Shown: positions 19,542 through 27,386 of the stretch, one piece after another
Position numbering within the stretch: the first letter of the stretch is position 1
How the letters are laid out: each line of letters starts with the position of its first letter
Assembly: GCF_011759505.1 (NCBI RefSeq)
Contig: NZ_JAAOYO010000001.1
Location: 744,001 to 808,000, forward strand
Reading direction: 5' to 3'
Source: Curtobacterium salicis
GTDB lineage: Bacteria; Actinomycetota; Actinomycetes; Actinomycetales; Microbacteriaceae
Length of the DNA: 64,000 nt
The notes under the pieces: model-generated
Databases searched by the model: none
What the model saw: the letters and a program-made list of their open reading frames with translations, nothing else
Told to the model about the DNA's origin: nothing
Program-made: the position numbers and the translations under genes

Positions 19542-20254
19542 GACGTGACCTCCGCGGACTGGAGCACGCGGCGGGCCGCACGCTTCGACGGAGCCGAACG
19601 GCGCGTCCAGGGCATCACGACGCGGCCGAGCAGCACGAGCAGCCCGTCGATCGCGAACGCCAGGACGAGGACCATCACGACGCCGGCGACGATCTCCTCG
19701 GGGATGTTCCGGCCGATGCCGTCCGTGAAGAGCGACCCGAGGCTCTGGATGCCGAGGACCGCACCGACCGTCGTGAGCGAGATCGTCGACACCGAGACGA
19801 CGCGGAGGCCGGCGAGCAGCACCGGGCCCGCGAGCGGCAGGTCGACGCGGAAGAAGCGCTGCGCTCCCGAGTACCCCATCGCGGTCGCAGCCGAGGTGGT
19901 CGCCGCGTCGACCGAGCCGAGGCCGTCCACCGTCGACCGCACCATGAGTGCGAGGCCGTAGAGCGTCAGGCCGATGACGACGTTGACGGGGTCCTGCAGC
20001 CCGGTGCCGAGGAGACCCGGCAGCGCGATGAACAGCGGCAGCGACGGGACGGCGTAGAGGAGCCCGGCGACGGTGACGATGCCGCCACCCACTCCGCTGC
20101 TGACCCGGCGGGCACCGGGTCGACGGAGGCGGACGACGAGCCACCCGATCGGGATCGACAGCAGGAACGCGACGATGATCGGCGGGATGGCGATCGCCAG
20201 GTGCGCGACCGTGTCGTCCCCGATCGTGTCGAGGTTCGACAGCACCCACTTCAC
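19538..20254 (-). CDS. Osmoprotectant ABC transporter permease (first)
   Basis: A 238-residue OpuC-type permease. The GTG at 20254 (VKWVLSNLDTIG) overlaps the stop of the ATPase gene. The protein has several membrane helices, the SLPLFIALPGLLGTGLQDP region and the loop SVDAATTSAATAMGYSGAQ that should dock on the ATPase. The same frame stays open far upstream through the ATPase gene, but that part is not homologous to anything plausible. In this family two permeases, one ATPase and one lipoprotein receptor form the importer that accumulates compatible solutes under osmotic stress. Confidence 0.85.
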   Translation of the reverse strand: MKWVLSNLDTIGDDTVAHLAIAIPPIIVAFLLSIPIGWLVVRLRRPGARRVSSGVGGGIVTVAGLLYAVPSLPLFIALPGLLGTGLQDPVNVVIGLTLYGLALMVRSTVDGLGSVDAATTSAATAMGYSGAQRFFRVDLPLAGPVLLAGLRVVSVSTISLTTVGAVLGIQSLGSLFTDGIGRNIPEEIVAGVVMVLVLAFAIDGLLVLLGRVVMPWTRRSAPSKRAARRVLQSAEVTS

Positions 20255-21156
20255 CGGGTGCTCCCACCCTGCGCCGCAGCACCCGGGACGCTGGGCGTCC
20301 CGGCCTCGGAGCGGACAGCGGCAGCGGCGTCGACGACGCCCACGGGACCGGTCAGGACGCCGGCGGCACGGCCGTCCCCGTCCACGACGACCGGACCGGT
20401 CGGGGTCTGCTCGACCCGGAGGGACCGACGGCCCCGACCGACGCCGATGAAGTTCGCGACGAAGTCGTCCGCCGGAGCGGACAGGATCTCCGCCGGGGTC
20501 CCCTGCTGGGCGATCTCGCCGCCCTTCTTGAGGATGACGACCTGGTCGCCGAGCTTGAACGCCTCGTCGATGTCGTGCGTCACGAAGACGACGGTCTTGC
20601 CGAGCTCGCGCTGCAGACGGATCAGTTCGTCCTGCAGGTCGTTGCGGACGAGCGGGTCGACGGCACCGAAGGGCTCGTCCATGAGCAGCACGTTCGGGTC
20701 GACGGCGAGCCCGCGGGCGACGCCGACACGCTGCTGCTGTCCGCCGGAGAGCTGGGACGGGTACCGGTCGGCCAGCGAACGGTCGAGGCCGACGGTGTCC
20801 ATCAGTTCGAGCGCTCGCTTCCGCGCGTCTGCCTTCGAGACCCCGGTGAGCAGCGGCACGGTCGCGATGTTGTCCGCGACCTTGCGGTGCGGCAGCAGGC
20901 CGGCGTTCTGCATCACGTAGCCGATCCGACGGCGCAACTGCACCGGGTCGACACCGGCGATGTCCTCGCCGTCGATCTGGACGGAGCCCGAGGTCGGGTC
21001 GATCATCCTGTTGATCATCCGGAGGAGTGTGGTCTTGCCGCAACCGCTCGAACCGACGAACACCGTCGTGGTCCGCGAGGGGATCACGAGGTCGAACGAC
21101 TCGACGGCGTTCGTGCCGTCCGGGTAGGTCTTGCGCACCGAGCGGAACTCGATCAT
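20251..21156 (-). CDS. Osmoprotectant ABC transporter ATP-binding protein
   Basis: A 301-residue ATPase of the OpuCA/ProV class. It has GSSGCGKTT (Walker A), QLSGGQQQRVGVARGL (signature), LLMDEPFGAVDPL (Walker B) and the switch histidine in FVTHDIDEA. The C-terminal part after about residue 240 resembles the start of a CBS-type regulatory region, but is short and ends in a Gly/Ala-rich tail, so one CBS unit at most is present. The ATG at 21156 follows an AAGAAGGG ribosome site; longer in-frame starts reach 21255. It is the first gene of the four-gene operon. Confidence 0.88.
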   Translation of the reverse strand: MIEFRSVRKTYPDGTNAVESFDLVIPSRTTTVFVGSSGCGKTTLLRMINRMIDPTSGSVQIDGEDIAGVDPVQLRRRIGYVMQNAGLLPHRKVADNIATVPLLTGVSKADARKRALELMDTVGLDRSLADRYPSQLSGGQQQRVGVARGLAVDPNVLLMDEPFGAVDPLVRNDLQDELIRLQRELGKTVVFVTHDIDEAFKLGDQVVILKKGGEIAQQGTPAEILSAPADDFVANFIGVGRGRRSLRVEQTPTGPVVVDGDGRAAGVLTGPVGVVDAAAAVRSEAGTPSVPGAAAQGGSTR

Positions 21157-21280
21157 GGGTGCCCTTCTTGGTGGAGGTAGCCCGACTCCGGACGACAGTA
21201 CAGGTCGGAGCCCGTAGCGGTTCCGTCGTGACGGTGCATGACGCCTTGCGGACAACGACGTCGTGTCCGCGCCCTTCGGA

Positions 21281-21323
21281 CACGAACGCCCGTGCCTCCT
21301 GTTCGGAGGAACGGGCGTTCGTG
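21281..21323 (-). terminator. Terminator downstream of the TetR gene
   Basis: An inverted repeat with 19-nt arms (CACGAACGCCCGT plus CCTCC, and the complement) around a TGTTC loop, with one mismatch. It begins 36 bp past the TetR stop and separates it from the transporter operon on the same strand. A smaller hairpin (GTGTCC/GGACAC) directly adjoins it. Confidence 0.7.
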
Positions 21324-21359
21324 ATGGGTCCGGGCCGGCTCGTGCCGGCCGGTGATCGG

Positions 21360-22007
21360 TCAGGAGGCCCCGATCACCGACTCCAGGTACGGCCGGCTCA
21401 TCGCGCGGTACGCCGCGATCAGCTCGGTGTCGGGGTGGTCGCGGTCCACGTGGGCGCGAGCGAGGACCGCGTGTGCGGACTCCGCCAGGACGACCCAGGC
21501 GCGGCTGATGGCGTCGGACTGCGGCAGGTCGAAGCGCTCCCGCATCACGGCGCCGACGGCACCGCCGAGCGCGGCGAGGCGGTCGGCGTCCTCGTCACCG
21601 GACGTCGTGTCGATGTCGGCGAACCGGATCGCCCGGAAGCCGGGCTCGGTGCGGTACATCTCCGCGGTCATCTCGATGAGGGCGTCGCAGCCTTCCTGCC
21701 AGGTCGTGGCGCCGGACGCGTCGAGCGTTTCCACGAAGCGGGCGGCGAGACGCTGGGTGCACCGGATCGCCAGGGCCTCGACGACGGCGATGCGGTCCGG
21801 GAAGTACCGGTAGACCGTGCCGATGGAGGCACCGGCACGTTCGGCCACCATGGCGGTCGTGAGTCGCTCGAAGCCGATCTCGTCGATGACGGCGGCCGCG
21901 GCGTCGAGCAGACCTGCGAGGCGCGCCGAGCTGCGGGCCTGGACCGGCTCGTTCCTGAGCAGTGATGATCCCCCCGGCAGTGCGTTCGAAACCTCGGTGA
22001 CGAGCAC
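21360..22007 (-). CDS. TetR/AcrR family transcriptional regulator
   Basis: A 215-residue one-component repressor. The N-terminal helix-turn-helix is clear: LLDAAAAVIDEIGFERLTTA, then VAERAGASIGTVYRYFPDR with the Tyr-Phe pair of TetR recognition helices. The C-terminal ligand-binding part is helical and has no assignable ligand. The GTG at 22007 has AAGGAG five bases upstream, which decides it over upstream in-frame codons. It is divergent from the App1-like gene with 142 bp between starts. It also lies upstream of the osmoprotectant operon but has its own terminator, so it may control either neighbour or itself. Confidence 0.82.
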   Translation of the reverse strand: MLVTEVSNALPGGSSLLRNEPVQARSSARLAGLLDAAAAVIDEIGFERLTTAMVAERAGASIGTVYRYFPDRIAVVEALAIRCTQRLAARFVETLDASGATTWQEGCDALIEMTAEMYRTEPGFRAIRFADIDTTSGDEDADRLAALGGAVGAVMRERFDLPQSDAISRAWVVLAESAHAVLARAHVDRDHPDTELIAAYRAMSRPYLESVIGAS

Positions 22008-22149
22008 GTGAACTCCTTCTCGCGGTGACCGCGGGCTGACTGACTGAGACGGCAACTCTCGCAGACACCGGCTTGGTCTTGGCTGCGATTCCCGGGGTGT
22101 CGGGTCCGCGACCCCGTCTCGCGACCCCCCTGCATGGGATGATGGTGCG

Positions 22150-23325
22150 ATGCCCGAGTCGACGCCTCCGGACCCTGCCGCGCCCCGGGACACCACCCCG
22201 GCGCCCGAGGGCAGCGCAGTTCCCGGGCGCGACGCCCGGTCCGTGGAACGCGAGCACGATCGGCGCGAACAGTCCCCCTGGGGCATCCAGCAGTGGGAGA
22301 CCGCGATCCCGGAGCCGATCCTGCACCGGGCCGCCCGCGTCGAGGACGCCGTGCAGGAGTACCGGGAGCAGCACGCCCGGAAGCGCGGCCAGGTCCCGAC
22401 CGTCATCCCCTACACGGGCTACGGCGCGCCGGGGTGGGTCCGGGTCCTCTGTCGGGTCCTCCTCACCCGCCGGGGCCTGGCGTCGGACGTGTCCTACGCG
22501 GGAGTCCGCGGCTGGCGCAGCTTCACGAGCGTGGCCGTCGACCACGCCGAGGTCACCATCACCGCCGGCGGCAGCACCCACACCGTCCAGAGCGACCGCG
22601 GCGGTGTGGTCGACGCCATCGTCCCGATCGACCTCGAACCGGGCTGGCAGACGATCCGCCTGTCCGCCGGTGGCATGCGCGACGTGGACGCCGACGTGTT
22701 CGTCGTGCACCCGGACACCCGCTTCGGCCTGCTGTCGGACATCGACGACACGGTGATGGTCACGAGCCTCCCCCGTCCGATGCTCGCCGCCTGGAACTCG
22801 TTCGTGCTCACCGAGCACGCCCGCCGTCCGGTGCCGGGCATGTCGGTCCTGTACGAGCGGGTCCTCGCGCAGCATCCGGGCGCGCCGACCGTCTACCTGT
22901 CCACGGGTGCGTGGAACGTGGCGCCGACGCTGCAGCGCTTCCTGACCCGGAACATGTACCCGTCGGGCACCCTGCTGCTCACCGACTGGGGTCCCACCCA
23001 CGACCGGTTCTTCCGCAGCGGGCAGCAGCACAAGCAGGACAACCTGCGGCGCCTCGCCCGGGACTTCCCGGACATCCAGTGGCTGCTCGTCGGCGACGAC
23101 GGGCAGCACGACGAGCACCTCTACGGCGAGTTCGCCCGCGAGCACCCGGAGAACGTCGCCGCGGTCGCGATCCGGCAGCTGTCCACCAGTGAAGCGGTGC
23201 TGGCCGGTGGTCGGTCCCGCGCCCAGGAGCGCACCCGGGACTCCACCGTGCCGTGGGTCTACGCCCCGGACGGAGCCGGACTCTGGACCGAGCTCGGGCG
23301 CGTCGGGATCGCAGAACTCGACTGA
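22150..23325 (+). CDS. App1-like phosphatase domain (DUF2183) protein
   Basis: A 391-residue protein with the App1 phosphatase catalytic domain. The LSDIDDTVMVT motif near residue 196-206 is the HAD-type DxDxT nucleophile motif, followed by YLSTGAWNV and LLVGDDGQHDEHLYGEFAREHP, which carries the acidic motif. Yeast App1 is a Mg-dependent phosphatidate phosphatase. Bacterial homologues are annotated from this domain, and their substrate is not settled. The N-terminal 45 residues are Pro/Glu-rich and likely disordered. No signal peptide or membrane helix is evident. It is divergent from the TetR gene and possibly regulated by it. A GH15 gene follows 89 bp downstream. Confidence 0.8.
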   Translation: MPESTPPDPAAPRDTTPAPEGSAVPGRDARSVEREHDRREQSPWGIQQWETAIPEPILHRAARVEDAVQEYREQHARKRGQVPTVIPYTGYGAPGWVRVLCRVLLTRRGLASDVSYAGVRGWRSFTSVAVDHAEVTITAGGSTHTVQSDRGGVVDAIVPIDLEPGWQTIRLSAGGMRDVDADVFVVHPDTRFGLLSDIDDTVMVTSLPRPMLAAWNSFVLTEHARRPVPGMSVLYERVLAQHPGAPTVYLSTGAWNVAPTLQRFLTRNMYPSGTLLLTDWGPTHDRFFRSGQQHKQDNLRRLARDFPDIQWLLVGDDGQHDEHLYGEFAREHPENVAAVAIRQLSTSEAVLAGGRSRAQERTRDSTVPWVYAPDGAGLWTELGRVGIAELD

Positions 23326-23414
23326 GCGGACGTCGCCGCCGAGGTCATGCCGGGTGTCATCTGAACGCACCTTCAGCGCAGCCGGACTCGGGGCGCGGGT
23401 GGTTCGATCGGGGC

Positions 23415-25286
23415 ATGGCTCAGCGCATCGAGGACCACGCCCTCATCGGGGACTGTCACACCGCCGCACTCGTCACCCGGGACGGTGACGTCGACTGGGC
23501 GTGCCTGCCCCGGTTCGACAGCGCGTCGACCTTCGCCGCACTGCTCGGCGACGAACACGACGGGCAGTGGTCGCTCCGACCCGCCGATCCCGACGCCATC
23601 CCGGTCCGACGGCACGACGGGGACTCCCTGGTGCTCTCGACCGTGTGGACCACCACGACCGGCGTCGTCGAGGTCACCGACTTCATGCCCGTCGACGCGC
23701 ACCGCGCCACCATCGTCCGGCGTGTCCGCGGACTCACCGGCACGGTCGAGATGCGGCAGGTCCTCCGCATCCGGTTCGGCTACGGGGACGTGCTCCCCTG
23801 GATCCGCCAGGTCGGCGACGACGACGAACCGGTCCTCGTCGCGACGGCCGGCCCGGACGCCGTCGTGGTCCGGGGTCCGCGCTTCCGGGCCGACGACCAC
23901 CGCCACACCACGACCACGATCATCAGCGACGGGGAGGTCCTCGACACGGTCCTCACCTGGTACCCGTCGCACCGCGAACCCCCGGAGCCGTTCGACGTCG
24001 ACGCCGCCCTGCACCACACGCGCGACTGGTGGCACGACTGGACCTCCCGCACCCGCGCGGAGGGCAAGTACGCTCCCGCCGTCCGCAGCTCGCTGATGTA
24101 CCTGCGGGCGATGACCCACGCCGAGACCGGTGGCGTCGTGGCGGCCGCGACCACGAGCCTCCCGGAGGACCCCGGCGGCGAACGCAACTGGGACTACCGC
24201 TTCGTGTGGCTGCGGGACGCCTCGATGGCGCTCGCCTCCCTCATCGCCCACGGGTACCGCGACGAGGCGTCGCACTGGCGGGCCTGGCTGCTCCGCGCGA
24301 TCGCCGGCGACCCGGACGACGTCCAGATCATGTACGGCATCGCGGGCGAGCGGGAGCTCCCGGAACGCACGCTGGACCACCTGGCCGGGTACGCCGACTC
24401 GAAGCCCGTCCGGGTCGGGAACGGCGCGTACACGCAGTACCAGGGCGACGTGTTCGGCGAGGTGCTCGCCGCGCTGCACGACGCCCGCGAACTCGGCGTC
24501 GAGGAGAGCGGCGCCTCGTGGTCCCTACAGCGCGCGCTCCTCAGCCACGTGGAGGCGCACTGGCAGGAGCCCGACAACGGCATCTGGGAGATGCGCGGAC
24601 CACGACGGCACTTCACGCACTCGCGCGCGATGATCTGGGCGGCCTTCGACCGCGGGGTCGCCGCGTGCGAGGAGTTCGGCCTCGAGGGTCCCGTCGAGCG
24701 GTGGCGCACCCTGCGCGACCAGGTGCGCGCCGAGATCGAGGAACACGGCTGGAACGCGGAACGCGGGGCGTACCGGCAGCACTACGACACCGACGAGGTC
24801 GACGCGAGCCTGCTCGTGCTCCCCCAGATCGGCTACTGCAAGCCGGACGACCCGCGGATGCTCGGCACCGTCGCGGCCATCGAGCAGGACCTGCGCGTCG
24901 GCGACGACGGCCTGCTGCTCCGGTACCGGACCTCCTCCGGCTTCGACGGCCTCAGCGGCGCGGAACACCCGTTCCTGGCCTGCTCGTTCTGGCTCGTCGA
25001 GCAGTACGCCGGCTCCGGGCGGGTGGCGGACGCGGAACGGCTGATGGACGTGCTCGTCGGCTTCGCGAACGACGTCGGGATGCTGTCGGAGGAGATCGAC
25101 GTCGCGACCGGGCACCACATCGGCAACACCCCGCAGGCGCTCTCACACCTGACGCTCGTCACCGCGGCGGACGCCATCGCCCGCGCACAGGGCGCCGCCG
25201 CCGGGCACCGGACCCGCTCCGCGCAACGCGGCGGGGGGACGTGGAGCGTCACCGGTGCCGGCGAGCGGGCCGGACGGCCGGCCTGA
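23415..25286 (+). CDS. Glycoside hydrolase family 15 protein (glucoamylase/trehalase type)
   Basis: A 623-residue GH15 enzyme. The N-terminal beta-sandwich has IEDHALIGDCHTAALV and DVDWACLPRFDS. The (alpha/alpha)6 catalytic domain has NWDYRFVWLRDASM and, later, YQGDVFGEVL and EEIDVATGHHIGNTPQA, where the catalytic acids are expected. Length and motifs match actinobacterial cytoplasmic GH15 proteins, which include characterised mycobacterial trehalases, so trehalose is as likely a substrate as maltodextrin. There is no secretion signal. The ATG at 23415 begins the conserved N-terminus; the open frame extends to 23253 without homology. A perfect palindrome follows the gene. Confidence 0.85.
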   Translation: MAQRIEDHALIGDCHTAALVTRDGDVDWACLPRFDSASTFAALLGDEHDGQWSLRPADPDAIPVRRHDGDSLVLSTVWTTTTGVVEVTDFMPVDAHRATIVRRVRGLTGTVEMRQVLRIRFGYGDVLPWIRQVGDDDEPVLVATAGPDAVVVRGPRFRADDHRHTTTTIISDGEVLDTVLTWYPSHREPPEPFDVDAALHHTRDWWHDWTSRTRAEGKYAPAVRSSLMYLRAMTHAETGGVVAAATTSLPEDPGGERNWDYRFVWLRDASMALASLIAHGYRDEASHWRAWLLRAIAGDPDDVQIMYGIAGERELPERTLDHLAGYADSKPVRVGNGAYTQYQGDVFGEVLAALHDARELGVEESGASWSLQRALLSHVEAHWQEPDNGIWEMRGPRRHFTHSRAMIWAAFDRGVAACEEFGLEGPVERWRTLRDQVRAEIEEHGWNAERGAYRQHYDTDEVDASLLVLPQIGYCKPDDPRMLGTVAAIEQDLRVGDDGLLLRYRTSSGFDGLSGAEHPFLACSFWLVEQYAGSGRVADAERLMDVLVGFANDVGMLSEEIDVATGHHIGNTPQALSHLTLVTAADAIARAQGAAAGHRTRSAQRGGGTWSVTGAGERAGRPA

Positions 25287-25318
25287 CGCGGCCGCGGCCC
25301 GTCGGATGGGCCGCCGGA

Positions 25319-25366
25319 GCATGACGGGAGGCCCGGTACCAGCTGGTACCGGGCCTCCCGTCATGC
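25319..25366. repeat. 48-bp perfect palindrome, likely bidirectional terminator (copy A)
   Basis: A perfect inverted repeat centred at 25342.5. Its 40-bp core (25323-25362, half-site GACGGGAGGCCCGGTACCAG) is identical to the core at 62123-62162. The outer 4 bp on each side differ from that copy but are still self-complementary. It lies between the convergent stops of the GH15 gene and zwf. A 22-bp stem with an AGCT loop could form in RNA of either direction. Confidence 0.85.
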
Positions 25367-25380
25367 GGTGGTCGCGTCGG

Positions 25381-26754
25381 TCAGGACGAGCTGACCCACT
25401 CGGCCGGGCCGCGCGAACCAGCGCGGTACTCCTCGAGCGGGACCTCGCCGGACTTCCAGGCGTTCACGACCGGCTCGACGATCTCCCAGCAGCGCTCCGC
25501 GACGTCGCCGCGGATGGAGAGCAGCGGGTCGTCGTGGAAGATGCCGTTGAGCACCTCGCCGTACGGGGTGAGCTCACCGTCGTCGAAGGTGGACGACAGG
25601 GTGACCTGGCCCATCTCGAACGGGTTGCCGCCGCCGTTGGCCGAGACCGACAGCTCGATCTCGTCCGGGTTGAGGACGATGCGCAGCGTGTCCGCCTTCG
25701 GACGACCGGTCAGGCCGGAGGGCAGGCGCGTCACGGGCTTGAAGGTGATGAGGACCTCCTTGCGGCTGGCGCCGAGCGCCTTGCCGGAGCGGAGGGTGAA
25801 GGGGACGCCGGCCCAGCGGGCGGTGTCGACCTCGACCTCGATCTCGGCGAGGGTCTCGGTCTCGCGCGACGGGTCGACCCCGTCCTCCTGCTGGTACGAC
25901 GGCAGGTCCTTGCCGTCGATCGTGCCGGCCGTGTAGACCGCGCGGCGGGAGGCGATGGTCGCGTCGTCGCCCTTGAGCCGCGTGGACCGCAGGACGCGGG
26001 CGAGCGAGGAGCGGAACTCGACGGAGTCGATGGCTGCCGGGGCGTCCATCGTGACGAGGGCGAGGATCTGCAGCAGGTGCGACTGGATCATGTCGACCAG
26101 GGCGCCGGCCTCGTCGTAGTACTGGGCGCGGTTCTCGAGGCCCAGGGTCTCGTCGTAGAAGACGTCTACCTTCTCGATGTTCTCCGCGTTCCAGATCGGC
26201 TCGAACAGGCGGTTCGCGAAGCGGAGACCGATGATGTTGAGGACCGTGGTGCGACCGAGGAAGTGGTCGGTGCGGTGCACGCGCTCCTCGGGGACGAGCT
26301 CGAGGACGGTCTTGTTGAGCGCCTCGGCGCTCGCGACGTCGGTGCCGAAGGGCTTCTCGAACGCCAGGGTCGTGCCCTCGGGGAGCTCGACGTGCTGCAG
26401 GGCCTCGCAGATGTCGGACGCGATCTGCGGCGGCAGCGCGAAGTACAGGATCGGCTCGGCCTCGGCGGCGTCGAGCAGGGCCTTGAGGTGCTCCGGGTCG
26501 GTCGGGTCGCCCTGGATGAACTTCGTCGACTCGATGGTCGCGTCGACCTCCGGGCCGGACACGTCCTGCGACGCGAACGACTTCGTGACGACGTCCTTCC
26601 ACTGGTCCTCGCTGCGGGCGCTGCGGCCCGTGCCGATGAGCTGGACCGGGACGGAGCGGCCGCTCTGCAGGAAGGTACCGAGGCCCGGCAGGAGGAGGCG
26701 GGAGGCGAGGTCGCCGGTCGCGCCGAAGATGATGAGCGTGCGCTTGTCAGTCAC
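25381..26754 (-). CDS. zwf: Glucose-6-phosphate dehydrogenase-like protein
   Basis: A 457-residue member of the G6PD family, which oxidises glucose 6-phosphate to 6-phosphogluconolactone with NADP(H) production. The nucleotide-binding motif GATGDLASR is at residues 11-19 and EKPFG at 133-137. The active-site segment reads RTDHFLGRTT at about 161-170. The canonical motif is DHYLGK, in which the lysine contacts the substrate phosphate; here it is arginine (residue 168). The enzyme may be a divergent paralogue with altered substrate or kinetics. No transaldolase, opcA or gnd gene is adjacent. It converges on the GH15 gene. Confidence 0.82.
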   Translation of the reverse strand: MTDKRTLIIFGATGDLASRLLLPGLGTFLQSGRSVPVQLIGTGRSARSEDQWKDVVTKSFASQDVSGPEVDATIESTKFIQGDPTDPEHLKALLDAAEAEPILYFALPPQIASDICEALQHVELPEGTTLAFEKPFGTDVASAEALNKTVLELVPEERVHRTDHFLGRTTVLNIIGLRFANRLFEPIWNAENIEKVDVFYDETLGLENRAQYYDEAGALVDMIQSHLLQILALVTMDAPAAIDSVEFRSSLARVLRSTRLKGDDATIASRRAVYTAGTIDGKDLPSYQQEDGVDPSRETETLAEIEVEVDTARWAGVPFTLRSGKALGASRKEVLITFKPVTRLPSGLTGRPKADTLRIVLNPDEIELSVSANGGGNPFEMGQVTLSSTFDDGELTPYGEVLNGIFHDDPLLSIRGDVAERCWEIVEPVVNAWKSGEVPLEEYRAGSRGPAEWVSSS

Positions 26755-26917
26755 CGGAGGTGACTCCTTTCGCTTGTGGACGGTCCGCAGGACCTGCGGC
26801 CGCGGTCATGCGGTCCTCAGGAGCCAAGGTCCATCGTGCCCGGGAGATTCCCGGACCGTTCCAGATGTTGTTCGATGCACGCGCCCGGTGGCGGCGTCTC
26901 GCCTGCCCCGGACGCAG

Positions 26918-26948
26918 TTCGGGCGGCACCGAGATGGTGCCGCCCGAA
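26918..26948 (-). terminator. cox operon terminator
   Basis: A perfect 13-bp inverted repeat (TTCGGGCGGCACC and complement) around a GAGAT loop, starting 17 bp past the ctaF stop. It separates the cytochrome oxidase genes from zwf on the same strand. Confidence 0.8.
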
Positions 26949-26964
26949 GCGTGTGTGGCGTGGG

Positions 26965-27381
26965 TCAGTGCCCGAAGTTGCCGCGGTAGTACTCGTAGAC
27001 CCAGCCCACGAGCGTGATCGCGACGAGCACGAGGCCGATCGGCACGATCCAGAGGCCAGCTGCGACCCCGAGGAACACGAGCGCGATCGCCGCGGCGAGG
27101 AACAGCGGCCACCAGGACCACGGGCTGAAGTGCCCGAGCTCGGCGTCGCCGTCCTCGATGTTGGCGTCCTGGCGGTCCTCCGGCAGCACCCCACCCTGTG
27201 CCGACATGACGCGGCCCAGGTAGAAGGCGATGAAGGCGGACATGATGCCGGTCAGGCCGATCGACAGGGTACCGACCCACTCGACCGAGCCGTAGTAGAT
27301 CATCGACCAGATCGTGTACGCGGCGTCCGCGAGCACGAAGAAGCCGAACAGGATCCAGAACAGGTTGGTGTTGGCGCGCAT
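26965..27381 (-). CDS. ctaF: Cytochrome c oxidase subunit 4 (actinobacterial type)
   Basis: A 138-residue membrane protein of the actinobacterial cytochrome c oxidase subunit IV family, a small structural subunit of the aa3 oxidase in the cytochrome bc1-aa3 supercomplex. It starts MRANTNLFWILFGFF and has about four hydrophobic helices, with GTLSIGLTGIMSAFIAFYL and WWPLFLAAAIALVFLGV clear. A soluble loop (EDRQDANIEDGDAELGHFSPWSW) lies between them. The start is 5 bp after the ctaD stop, so it is co-transcribed. Subunit III (ctaE) is not in this cluster; in actinobacteria it usually lies with the qcr genes. Confidence 0.9.
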   Translation of the reverse strand: MRANTNLFWILFGFFVLADAAYTIWSMIYYGSVEWVGTLSIGLTGIMSAFIAFYLGRVMSAQGGVLPEDRQDANIEDGDAELGHFSPWSWWPLFLAAAIALVFLGVAAGLWIVPIGLVLVAITLVGWVYEYYRGNFGH

Positions 27382-27386
27382 GGCGG

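Noticed and set aside
22008..22149. A specific TetR operator in the divergent gap
   Set aside because: No clear palindrome of the usual 14-20 bp stood out in this 142-bp gap, so I did not annotate one.
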